In this document: positions 30,501 through 42,500 of the stretch, piece after piece
Numbering within the stretch: position 1 is the first letter of the stretch
Layout of the letters: each line of letters begins with the position of its first letter
NCBI GenBank assembly: GCA_905178155.1
Contig: CAJINV010000002.1
Coordinates: 3,355,515-3,419,514 of the forward strand
Origin: Amoebophrya sp. A120
Taxonomy: Eukaryota > Sar > Dinophyceae > Syndiniales > Amoebophryaceae
Length of the DNA: 64,000 nucleotides
Direction: 5' to 3'
Translations under genes and position numbers: made by a program
Notes under the pieces: model-generated
The model's database searches: none
Seen by the model: only the letters and a program-made list of their open reading frames with translations
What the model was told of the DNA's origin: nothing

Positions 30501-33500
30501 TTCACGAATGCGCGAACAACGGACGCACAGGAGGGGGCTGCCACTCCGTGCTCACCGTGATACTATCAAATGTAAAAATGTCTGGGCCTGGAAGAATGCA
30601 ACTTGTCATGCTAAATCTGCAGCATGCACAAATCTGTGTTGCCTGATTACCAAAAGTCGTCCAGTTGTGACCAAGTCGGGAGGTAGTTTCTCATCCAGGA
30701 TAGGCATTAGAAAGGTCTCGCGGAATCTGTCATGCTAGGTCCTGCATTCCAGACCTCATGGGTCATGGAGAAGCAGCATGACAAATCGCGCATTCTTCCA
30801 GACCCAGACACAACTTTTGCATTTGATAGCTCCGCGGCGGCAGCAATGAGCTGGAGCGGACGGAGAAAATTTTTCCCGGGAAGAGTTGGGGGTCCAAAAC
30901 CACCAACGTAAGCCCGGTGCCCGGCGACTGGCTGACGCAGCTGGCACCGTCGGCTTGGGACCGCGTGGACGAAGGTATGGCACCGATCTGGAACGATATC
31001 AAGGACGAACTCGACAAGGCGCGGGACAACGGGGACGACATCATCGCGATGACATGTAAGCCCAGACCGTGCCAGCTCCACAGCAACGGGGAAGGCTGGG
31101 GCGTGGGGGTGGGTGTGCCATCTTACGCCGCCATGGCGATCACGTATTACGACAATTCAGCAGATTACAACGTTGCGTGCAGGCAAAGCGCGTGCTGCAA
31201 TGGCTACTGGTTCGGCCACTCGGTGTACGGAAAGACATGGGATTACGCGTGCGCCGACACGATTACTACCGGGACCACTGGACAACTACCAACCGACAGC
31301 AATCGAAACCAAAAAGCCCGCACGGTAATCGTCGGCGACTACATTCACCGTGAGAACATCAAGAAAACGGAAACCCTGGACGCGAGTATGGCGTTCTCAT
31401 ACGTTACATTCTCGAGCTGTTGCATCGATCATGCTTTGTCCTTGTCATGCAAAATTACCAAAACCCGCCACGCGAGCAAGGCACTTTGCATGACAAAGGC
31501 AAAGCTTCGAAGGGCTTGGGCTACACAGAATGGAAATTGGTTGTGCCGAATTTGTGATGCGAGAGTTGCAGCAACAAGCCCCTGTCATATTTGCTATTCT
31601 TGCAGTTGCATCACAAAGTCATGGAAAGGTCGTTGAGAATGTAACGTTTGAGGACCGGATACCGAACAGCTGTAGCTTGTACTCCGGCATGGCTATCACA
31701 CAGAAAAAAGCTGGCAGGACATATTTGTAATGCGAAAATCAATACACAAAAAAACATCGCATTGCATATCCGAAACAGCATGCTACGGGGCCACCCATGA
31801 CAAGTTATTTTTGTGCGTATTTATTTTTGCATATACAAATATGCCCTGCCAGCTTTTTTCTCTGGGATAATGGCGGCCCAGTGCCAAAGGCATGACTGCG
31901 CTTCCCAAGGCGCAAACCAGTATGTGAACGGGAACAACGTCCTCACCACCTACGAGAAAATATCGCAGGAAAAAACTCTTTCACTGTAAACTTGTAATGC
32001 AGAAAGTGCATCTACTCAGAAGGGTTTGTCTTGCTATACATGCAAGACAGTGGAAGATTTTCTAGCTGTGTTTTCCCCTATAGGATGAAAACCTTGCATG
32101 GCAAATTTCCTCTGTCATGTAGGGCACACCTGTGAAGATGCAAAATAACTTGCAAAATCCTATACAGCGAAACACTTTTTCCACACGATAGAAAACGGCT
32201 CCCGGCTACTGGGACCGCCTGCAGAAGTGCTGCTTCCAGCCGAGTCCTCGGGATTACCAGTGTTCGGGCTGCGCTTGCCGCCACGGGACTGCGGCGTGCG
32301 CCCCGGCCACAGGCGTCCCGCAGAACGCGGACGAAAACGGACACGCGGTGTTTCAGATATGGCGTTCTCAAATGTTACAATCTCATCAATTGTATACATG
32401 AATTTGTGATGCAAGAATTGGAAAAGTAAAAAGAGGGAGCTTGCACCCCTCGCATCACAAATAATTGGGCGCAGATTTTCATGCTCTTTAGCCCTTCAAA
32501 AATTTGTCATGCGAAATAGCTCCATCGTGTGGATGCTGATGTGCATTCTGCATGACAAAACACGCACTAGTTGAGAATGTAACGCTTGAGAGCTCCATAC
32601 CAGAACTGTCAGAGCTGCAACACGCTGTACAGGGAACGGGTATCCTGTGCAAAAGTATCGTACTCGTAGTAATTGCAGCATGCATTACAAATCTTTTTCT
32701 TAAAGTAGATCCGCATGACAAATTTTATTTCCCATGCTGAGGAAATATGCATTTAAATTTATACGAGTGCGATGCTTTTGCATTGCATAACGGGACGGGT
32801 GGCCCAATGACAACAGCAAGAATAACGGCTGCTACCCTGTCTGCGGAGACCCAGCGGGCGTGCAGAAGTGTCACGAAAAGGAGAGCGGATCTGCGGCGAA
32901 TGCGTATCCACAGTAAATAATTTCCCGTAAACATACGAATGCAGTCTCTGCATGACAAAATTGGGCTTCGATCCTAGTTTAGCATGACAAGTGATGTTAC
33001 GCCCCGAATTCCTGAAATTTGTGATGCATTTTGTACACGTAGATGTACGTGAAATTTGTATTGCATAATGCGAAGACCTATCGCATCCCGTCGCCGGCCG
33101 ACACCTATTGTCCGCTAGAAGGCTCGATGACCACGGACAGCGCGATTTTAGCAGGAGACTACCCGGCGGCGAAGTGCCAGGACAAGTGCTGCCGCGTTGG
33201 CTGCAAATACCCGTCGGCGGGAACCCTGAACAAGATCGATGTCAGCGGCATGGTGCCCCAGCAATGGAGCTACTACTTGCGGCAGGCAATGTTCCTCCCG
33301 AGCAGTGGCGCAGCTCAGGAGCTTGATGGCGTGAGCTGCAAACCCGGCAAGTTCGAGAGCGCGAATGGGGCGAGGCCGAAGTTCCAATGCCCCAGCGCGG
33401 GCGCAGCGCTGAAGCTTGTCAGCGGATGCGACATCGCGGTCCCGGACCCAATCACTTCTTCCGGCACGGTATCAAATGCAAATACGTCTGGGTCTGGAAA

Positions 33501-36500
33501 CTTGTGATGCTGGTTGACAAAGACGAGGGTGCCTCAATTGAATGGCAAGCATGACAAGTTTTGGGGGTGCTACAGTCTTGGCTTTTCTGCATGACAAAGT
33601 CAGCTTCTGCATGACAGAAAAGTATGGCTTTTGGGCAATGTGCATGACAGACTTGAGAGTCATGTCAGACAAGCATGATAACCTCCCATTCTTCCAGACC
33701 CAGGCATATTTGCATTTGATGCACGGGCGCCGGCCTGACCGTGACCTGCTCGGAAGCGGACTGTCCGTGGGAGAAGCCCTACGTCCCGCTGAACTGCGCT
33801 CGGGGCCCGCAGCCCTGCGGCGACGGTTTCTGCGACAGTTGCGAAGTGAGCGGACCGGGGGCATTGCCAGCTGGAAAGGCCCTGCCGGCCGGGACAAAGC
33901 GGGGCATGTGCTGTCAGTACAGCCCAGCGGGGGCACAGGAGCGGCAGGCCGTCCACAAAGTCACGGCGTTATCAAGTGCAAATATATCTGGGTCTGGAAG
34001 ATTCTGATTGCGAGACTTGTCATGCTAGTCTGGCATGACTCTGAGCTCTGCATTGCGAGGCGATGGGTTACCCGGTCGGCAGAGCCGATCCACACGAACG
34101 AACGAACGATGCCCGCGAAGAGCTCCTCTTGTTTGTCATGCAAAAGCGCAGTTTCTCATGCGGAGTACGCACCTGTGAACCACGGAAAAACTTGTCATGC
34201 TGGGGAGCGCATTACAGTGTGCTTGCTATTCCCGTCCTTGCATCACAAGTTTCCAGACATCCAGGGATATTTGCAATGCATAGGCGTCGAGTGAATACAA
34301 CGAGATGCACTCTGTGAAGTACCTGGTTGACGGCAACCTCGCTGGCCCGATGTTGAACACGGCCGACAATGGCTTCAGCTCGCCAGGCCAGAAGTGCCCT
34401 TGGGTCCAGTTTGAGCTGCCGGGCGCGGACACGGAAGTGGGGAACGTGCAGTTGACCACGGTCCTCGATGACCTCTATCGCCTGCGCCGCCTGCTGTTCC
34501 TCACGGGGGCCTCTGATAACTCGGCGTGGAACCCGGGCAGTTCGCAGCGGCCCGAGGGCAAATTTGGACCCGGTGCGACCATGCAACAAGCCGGCATTCG
34601 GGTTCTGCTGACCAACACCGCACGCGACCGGTTTGACACGTCCGAATGGCATGAGGCAAACGGGGTGCGGAAATGGTGGCGAGGTAAGGCTCACGGCAAT
34701 GCCTGTCCGCAAGTCAACAACGCCGAAGTGTGCGAGTGGGTTCGCTGCCAACCCTCTGCTGCTGGCGTGAACGGCTGCAAAAACCGTTTTGTCGCGTCCA
34801 CTGCTGGCGGCCAGGAAGTCGGGACCTTAACAGTGAACTGCGCTGGGAAAAAGGGGAAGTATTTGACCATCGAGCTGCCGGGCGTTTCGGCATATGAATT
34901 GCAGAAGTAACGTACTAGTATGAATTGCAATACAAATTGGCTCAGCATTACAAATTGAATTTGTCATGCGGATTTGCCTTAGGGACTAGATTTGTAATGC
35001 ATAAATGCAATTAGTACGAGTGCGATCGTTTTGCACAGGATACGGCAGGCGGAGGAGACCAAATCCGGATTTTGAACTTGAACGAAGTGATATCATATGT
35101 AAAAACGTCCCCACCCGCCCATAGTCAAGTTGGGAAATCTGCAAGAAAAATCAGCAGTCTTTGACTGTTGCGCATAACAAGTTTGCGCTCGCTATGTGAA
35201 GATCCTGTTTAGCTAGTTCAGCAGCATGACAGATCTAGCCTATCATGCTGATTGGAGCCTGACAAATTACGAAACACGACTAGAGTGCTACGCTTCTCAT
35301 GCGGCTCCGCATGAGAAATATAATTCCCAGCATGAAGATTTTCATGACATTGACAACTATGGGGTTCTTGGGGCGTTTTTACACAGGATAAGTGAAGATT
35401 TCCCCGGTCATACCCTCCTCTCCGGAGTGCAGTCTGTTGCAGCAAAGCACGCAAAAATACGTGACCACTGCGTACTTGAACGGGCTGACTGCGGCCACCT
35501 ACGGCTCCGCCCCCTCCTGCCACGCGGTGCCGACGTGTCTCGACTTGTGCGGCGGCACGGCTGGAGAATGCAATGCCGGATGTGCAGGCGTCCGGGCATC
35601 AGGCCAGAGCTGGGAGACAGCTTGTTGCCTGAAGGGCGACGCGGACGCCCCCGGCGCGTGTGGCCGCGTCCGTTCGTTTCCGATGGCCGACGACCCCCGG
35701 GTTCTTGCGCTTCCCTCGCCACAGAAGTACTACTACCACGAGTGCGTGACGCTTCGGTTTTTCGATCAGGGAAAGTCCAAAAAGCCGAACGCGGGAAACA
35801 ACAAGCTGCTTCTATGCTGTGCAAAAGTAATATCGCACTCTTACTAATTGCAAATACGCATGACAAATCTTCATCCTAAGGTAAAACAGCACTACAAATT
35901 TCGTTTTTCTTCTTGCCAAAATTTGTAATGCAATTTATACTAGTAGTACGGTACTTTTGCAATGCATAGCTTCTCAAAGTGGACCACGGGGGTGACCCGG
36001 ACAAGATTTCTGACGGGCACATGGCTATGAGAGTGCAGAACCCCCCCTCCCCCTCATTATTTGTCATGCAAAATACCAAACCCACGCTTTGCCTCTTGAC
36101 ACTTTTCGCATGACAAGTTCTAGAAGCTCAAACAGGGCTAAGATCCTGGGTGAATTTGTCATGCAAAACCTGCATTCATCTTGCCGACGCTTGTATTGCT
36201 GTTTATGCCATACAAATGAGGGGGAGGGGGAGTTGTACACTCCCATAGTGGCATGCGGCGGAATAAACAGTTGCTCCTCCGGGGGGTACTGCAATGCCTG
36301 CAAGGTGATCGGGGGAAAGGACTATGGCAACTTTGAAGGCGCCTGCTGCCAGTGGCGCTCCACGGACAGCGCCAATGCCGGGGACTGGCACGCCAGCGAC
36401 CCGCGGTATCCACAGTAAATTTATTCCCGTACACGACGTACAAAAACAAATGCGGTCCCTGCATGACAAAATTGGGCTTCGATCCTAGTTTAGCATGACA

Positions 36501-39500
36501 ATTGTTACGCCCCAAAAAATTGGTGAAATTTGTGACGCACTTTGTCCACGTGTACAGGAAATTTGTATTGCATACGCGGGAGTGCAAGATTATCACGGCC
36601 CTGAAGGACTGGAGTGTGCAGCACTCTGTGACGGCAGCTATCAAATGTAAAAATGTCTGGGTCTGGAAGAATGCAACTTGTGATGCTGCATTAGGATTCC
36701 AAAAAAATCTGTATTGCATGAGTACCAAATGGAATGCAATTTTTTCTACGCTGAGAAGGCATTTGTCATGCAGAATAGGCATCAAGAAGCCTTCAAAAAA
36801 TCTGTATGGCTAGGGTATGCTTATGCATCACAGACATCATGGCTCATGCAAAACGTGCATGACAAATCTCGCATTCTTCCAGACCCAGACATTTTTACAT
36901 TTGATAGCAGCGTACCTGAACCAAGATTTTGGTGGCTTTCTGAATAAACCGCAAGGCCACCGCTCCTGCGTCGCTGTACCGAAGTGGGTATCGAATGCAA
37001 AAATGTCTGGGTCTGGAAGGTTGGAACTTGTCATGCTGTTTTTGGATTCTGAAAAAATTTGTATTGCTCGACCAGCAAGAAAGGTCCAGTTTGTGCTACG
37101 CGGACAGGACATTTCTCATGCAGAAGGCGCATCAGGAAGCCGTCTAAAAGTCTGCGATGGTAGGTCATGCATTACAGGCCTCATGGGTCATGAGAAATAT
37201 GCATAACAAATCTTGCATTCTTCCAGACCCAGACATTTTTGCACTTCATAGTGGGTCAGGTCGTACGAGCAGTCCTGCTTGTCAAAATGCAGCAACACGC
37301 TGGGACTGTGCAATCAATGCCCAAACCATCCGACCAACACCAATCTGTTCGGGGCGTGCTGCAAGAAGGGCGACAACAGCGCTACTCGCCCCTACGAGTG
37401 CGGTCTCGTCCAGGGCGGTTTTTCCTTCGCGGATCGGCTGAAAGACACGGCTTATGGGAACACGTTTTTTGTAGAAGATATGGCGTTCTCAAACGTTACA
37501 TTCTCAACTGTTACATGAATTTGTGATGCAAGAATCGCAAAAGTTAAAGGAAGGACCTTGCGCGTCTTGCATGACAGATTTGGCGCAGATTCTCAGCCTG
37601 TTTGGCCGTCTGAGAATTTGTCATGCGAAGCAGCTTGATGGCGTTATTAGTCAAGGTAATTTTGCATGACAAATCATGTAACAGTTGAGAATGTAACAGT
37701 TGAGAGCGCCATAGAAGAGTGTGTGTACGTACAAACGACCACCACTACGACTACCCCGGCCCCGGTCCACTGCGTGGGCCGGTGGGACCCTGCCGAGGAT
37801 ATCGCAACGCTGAAGACGCAGTGCACCAGCGGGAGCATTCTGATTCGGGAGTACCAAGTGACAACTCCGAGTCAACACGGCGGAAACGCTTGTCCAGCCG
37901 CGGATGGTGACGAATACGAGATAACCTGCCCCACGGATTGCGTCGGCGAGTGGAGCAAGACACGGCACCAATTAAAAGCTCAGTGCACGGGAAATGGGGA
38001 GACGTTTACCCGAACGTACACACGTTTGACGGAAGCCGCCCCTGGCAGCGAGAGGACACTCCCCGACGGAACTCCCACAACCTGGGGAACGGCCGGTCAG
38101 GCGTGCGCCCACGCGCAGAAGGAAACGGATTCGATCACCTGTGCCGAGTACCAGTGCACCTGCACGCACGGAACACCTCTCACCGGGTCGGAGTGTGGTC
38201 AGGAAGGGCAGACGCCCGGATGTGTCGAAGATGGGTGCCATGCTGGGCACCACCCGGAGCCCATCGGTGCTGGCAAATTTGAGTGCGTCGTCAACCAGTG
38301 CACCTGTTCGGTACCAGGCGGCACTGCTGCGACGGGAGTAGACTGCGATGAAAACGGGTCGACGGAAAAGTGCACCGACTGCAGCGACCTGGACGTGTAT
38401 TACAATGACGGCGGTATCTGTCGGGAGCACGAGTGCTCTTGCACGCACGGCACCGCGGCATCCGGTGCGGGCTGCGCCCTTGTAAACGGCAATAAAGTCG
38501 AAATGTGCACCGAATGCACGGCCCAAGGGTACTACCTCAACAGCGCTACCAAGCTTTGTGAGGAAAAGCAGTGCACCTGCGAGGGCGGGACGCCGGCCAC
38601 GGGACCGGAATGTCCGAATCACGACGACCAAAAGTGCATACGAATTGCAAAAGTTGTATCGTACTACATTACTAGTACAACTAGTAGTAGTGTACCTACT
38701 CGAAATGATCGCATGACAAATTTTCTCAGCATGAGATATGGAAACTGTGATGCGGATTCACCTTGAGAACGAGATTTGTCAAGCATGATTGCGATTACTA
38801 CGAGTGCGATCATACTTTTGCAATTCACAGTGCACCGTTTGCAACGACGCTGGGCTCCGGCTAACCGAGGACGGTGAGTGTCTGCAGAACAGCTGCAACT
38901 GTGTATTACAATGAGAAATGCCCTCACCCCCAGCTTGGCAGCCTCTGTATTGCAAACCTTTCCAACAGAAACATTCTCCATCTTGCATATCTCAGCATCA
39001 CAAATTTTCCATGCTGAATAGGTCAAATCTGTGTTGCGAAGTAGCCCAACAGCAGCCGGATCTGTTATGCACAAGGCACCTTGCCTGCCCTGATTCTGCA
39101 TCAGAAACGCTCGCAATTCTTTTATGCAAGACAAAAAGCTTTCACTTGGAAACTTTGCATGACAAACTTCTGCAAATTTCGGGGTGGGGGCATTTTTCAC
39201 TGTAATACTGTGCGCAGGGCACGGCCGCGGTGGGCGCGCACTGCACGAGCAACAACGGCCACATTTGCGCATCCTGCGAGCACGACGGATTGCGATTGGA
39301 AGTAGATGGAGACTCTACTTTTTGCAAGCAAAACGTCTGCACGTGCAACAACGGCACGAAAGCCGAGGGTGTTGATTGTACAATGCACAACGCGGAAATC
39401 TGCGTGTCCTGCGAGCACGACGGATTGCGATTGGAAGTGGATGGGGAGTTTACTTTTTGCCGGCAAAACGTCTGCACGTGCAACAACGGCACGCAAGCTC

Positions 39501-42500
39501 AGGGTGTTGATTGTACGGAACACAATGCGGAAATCTGCGCGTCGTGCGACCATGACTGGCTTCACGTGGACAAGAGCGAACACTGTGTGCAAAACGTCTG
39601 CACGTGCGCGAACGGGGAGGAGGTCAGTGGTGAAGCGTGCAAACAGCACGGGCTAGAGAATTGTGCCAGTTGCGATGCCAATGCCGGTTTTGCGCCGTTC
39701 ACGGTAGTTGATACTCGCGGGGAACAAGAGGACTCTGATACGGAAGTAGTAGAAGATGCGGGAGCTGCAAACACGACAACCATGGAGGCCGTCCACCAAG
39801 TTATTTGCTGGCCCACGTGTGCGATGCTGAAAAACCAGTGTAGTAGTACTGGAGGCGACCTAGTATATGCATTGCAAAAGTATCGTACTAGTAGTAATCG
39901 CATTACAAATTAGCTCCGCATGACAAATGGAATTTGTAATGCTGTTTTACTTTGAGATAAAAATTTGTATTGCATGACTGCGATTACTACGAGTACGATA
40001 CTTTTGCACAGGATATAGTGCCCGAAGGTGCCATGATCGTGCCGGACGAGAGGCAAAACACCTTTTGCACAGACCCGGCTATCAAATGCAAGTATGTCCG
40101 GGTCTGGGAGGTTGCCAGATTTGTCATGCTAGTCTGGCATGACTCTGAACTCTGTATTGCGTGGCCGCGAAAAGAGCTTCCTATCTGTCATGCAAAAACG
40201 CAGTTTCTCATGCGGATTACGCAACTCTGAACCACGGAAAAACTTGTCATGCTGGACAGCGCATTACAGTGAGCTCACTCGTCCCTTTCTTGCGTCACAA
40301 GTTTCCAGACCCAGACATTTTTGCATTTGATACCGGCCACCGCTTTACAACTTTCCTCGCCAGACGAGACCGGATCTTCATCTTCGTTTGTCTTGCGCCT
40401 GGAAAAGTACGTGCCTGGCATTCCGGAATGTGAGGCGGCGTGTTGTGTGGAAGCGAGCACAACGTCGACCACGACGACAACGACTATGGCTCCTGCGAAC
40501 GCCACCAGCATCGACGATTTGCGCGACATTATCGCTGTCGCGGCAAACTGTGAATTGGCGGTCGCCTTGCTGCGAGGGTTTCTGCAGCCTTTCGTTGCGG
40601 CCGAGACCATTACGCAGTCGGCCATGGACACACTTGTCGCTGATCTGCTCGCCGCGTGTCAGCAAGGAGGGGGTGACAACTCCACAGCTATGGATCACGT
40701 GCTCGACGAAGTGGATGACGTGATCTCCACGGTAACTGGCGGTGGAGCAGAAGCTCAACAACCAAAAGAAATCGTCTTCAAAGACGATGAGACCACATCA
40801 ACCGAAGAGCCACAGGGAGCAGGAGCGGAGACACTGGAAGACACCTCCAAAGAGGAAACAGCAGGCGTGGATATGGTCTGCATCATTCTGCTCGCCGGGG
40901 CTGCGCTGCTTCTCCTGCTCCTCTGTCTTGTCATTTTCTGTTGCTTCTGTCGCGGTGCGAAAGACGACGAGAAGGAGCCGGGAAACGAATTATCCCAAAA
41001 GTTGTTGCGGGATTCCGCCGCGGGGGCAGCGGCCCCCGGGGCTGAGGAGGGTGTCTCTGTGGTCGTGAAGAATTCGGACGGCCACACCCCCGTAGACTTC
41101 GCCCGCTCGGTGGTCTTGAAGGGCTTCCTGTCCGCCGGATTGTCGCGGGCGTACGCGGAAAAACTGGCCCAGCAGGTAGAGGACGAAAGTGTCGAGGACG
41201 ATGAACTCTTGTTGACGCCCACGGATCCGAGTGATTTGCAAATCCTCCGGAAGTATGCATGGCACAAGTACTACCGCACTACAACTAGTAGAAACTGCAT
41301 TAGCATGAAAAAAGGAGTTTGTCATGCGGGCTTAGCTTGGGAAACAGAATTATCATGCGTAACTGCAATTAGGTTTAGGACGAGTGCGATGCTTTTACAA
41401 TGCATAACCCGCTGGGCATGGACTTTGACGATTCCGACCCGGAACGGGTGGGCCGCATGCGGGAATTCCTCAACAATGTACATCAGAAGCAGCATGAAGA
41501 CCGGATTCACGAGCTGCAGGCGGAAGCGCGGAACACGGCGGCGGAGGCAGCAATCGCGGTATGCGTTGCAAATATGTCGGGGTCTGGAAACTTGTGATGC
41601 GAGTTGGACAATCATGAGGATGCCTCAATTGATGACATCAAAGCATGAGAAGTTTTTGAGTTGCTAGGTGTTGCCTATTCCGCATGGCAAACTGCGTTTC
41701 TGCTTCTGCATGAGAGAAAATTCGATCGCTCGGGTAAGGTGCATGACAGACTTGAGGGTCATGCGGGTCGAGCATGACAAGCCTTCCACTCTTCCAGACG
41801 CAAGCATATTTGCAATCCATACGCGGCCGAAGATCACGACGATTTAGTGGAGGCGAAGATGCGTTTGATCGAGAACGGTTACTCGCCTCACCTGGCCGGT
41901 TATCTGGCGGCCAAGTTGCTGGAAAAGCTCGCGGAAAAACGGGACAAAACGGACCCGGACCACAAGGGCCCGCTGATCCGGAAAAGCGCCGGGAATGTCA
42001 AGATTACGTTGGAAGACCTGCAAGAGTGGGATTGGGAGGGCCACGCAGAGCCGGAGGACCGGGCAAAAGTGCATGCCATGATCGACGCGGCTATCCACAG
42101 TAAATCATTTTCCGTACACGTACAAATGCTGTTTCTGCATGAGAGAAGTTGCCTTCAATCTCTATTACCATGACAGGTTTGACACTCCACGTTACGGAAA
42201 TTTGTCATGCATTTTGTACATGTGCGGGAAATTTGTATTGCATAATGGCTGTGGAAAGTGCCTTCGAAGCGGATTTTCAAAACTACCACCACCACTACGG
42301 CGAGGATCTGGAGCAGACTATGCATTTTGCAACAGCATCGTGGTACTACGTATAAATTGCATCACAAATTAGGACAGAAGTGGAGTTGTTTGTGTAATGC
42401 TGATTCAGGTTGTGAACAAAGATATTTGTGATGCAAGACTGCGATTTGCTCGATACTTTTGCAGTTCATACAGACCACGTTGCGCCGCTCGGTGGACGAA

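Larger units (their letters stand above)
25736..31386 (+). repeat. Two-fold coding repeat inside gene 2
   Basis: Two copies of a domain of about 250 residues follow one another. Copy 1 runs from about 25736 to 28834 (VGWYCESCRHFNAIRVLNPT, GCHALMTVV, TCKPRPCQL, GACRMSAC); copy 2 runs from about 29999 to 31386 (VGWYCETCRSFNVIRVVNPN, GCHSVLTVI, TCKPRPCQL, VACRQSACCNG). Elements sit at different places in each copy, so the duplication is older than the insertions. Confidence 0.75.

Noticed and set aside
30548-30829. GT-AG splice reading of the IE-A intron (GTGATAC...GATAG)
   Set aside because: Works in frame here by chance, but the base after GATA is not G in most copies and the left GT has no consistent place.
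37731-37770. Thr-codon repeats as microsatellites
   Set aside because: They encode Thr-rich linkers conserved between paralogues, so they are coding.
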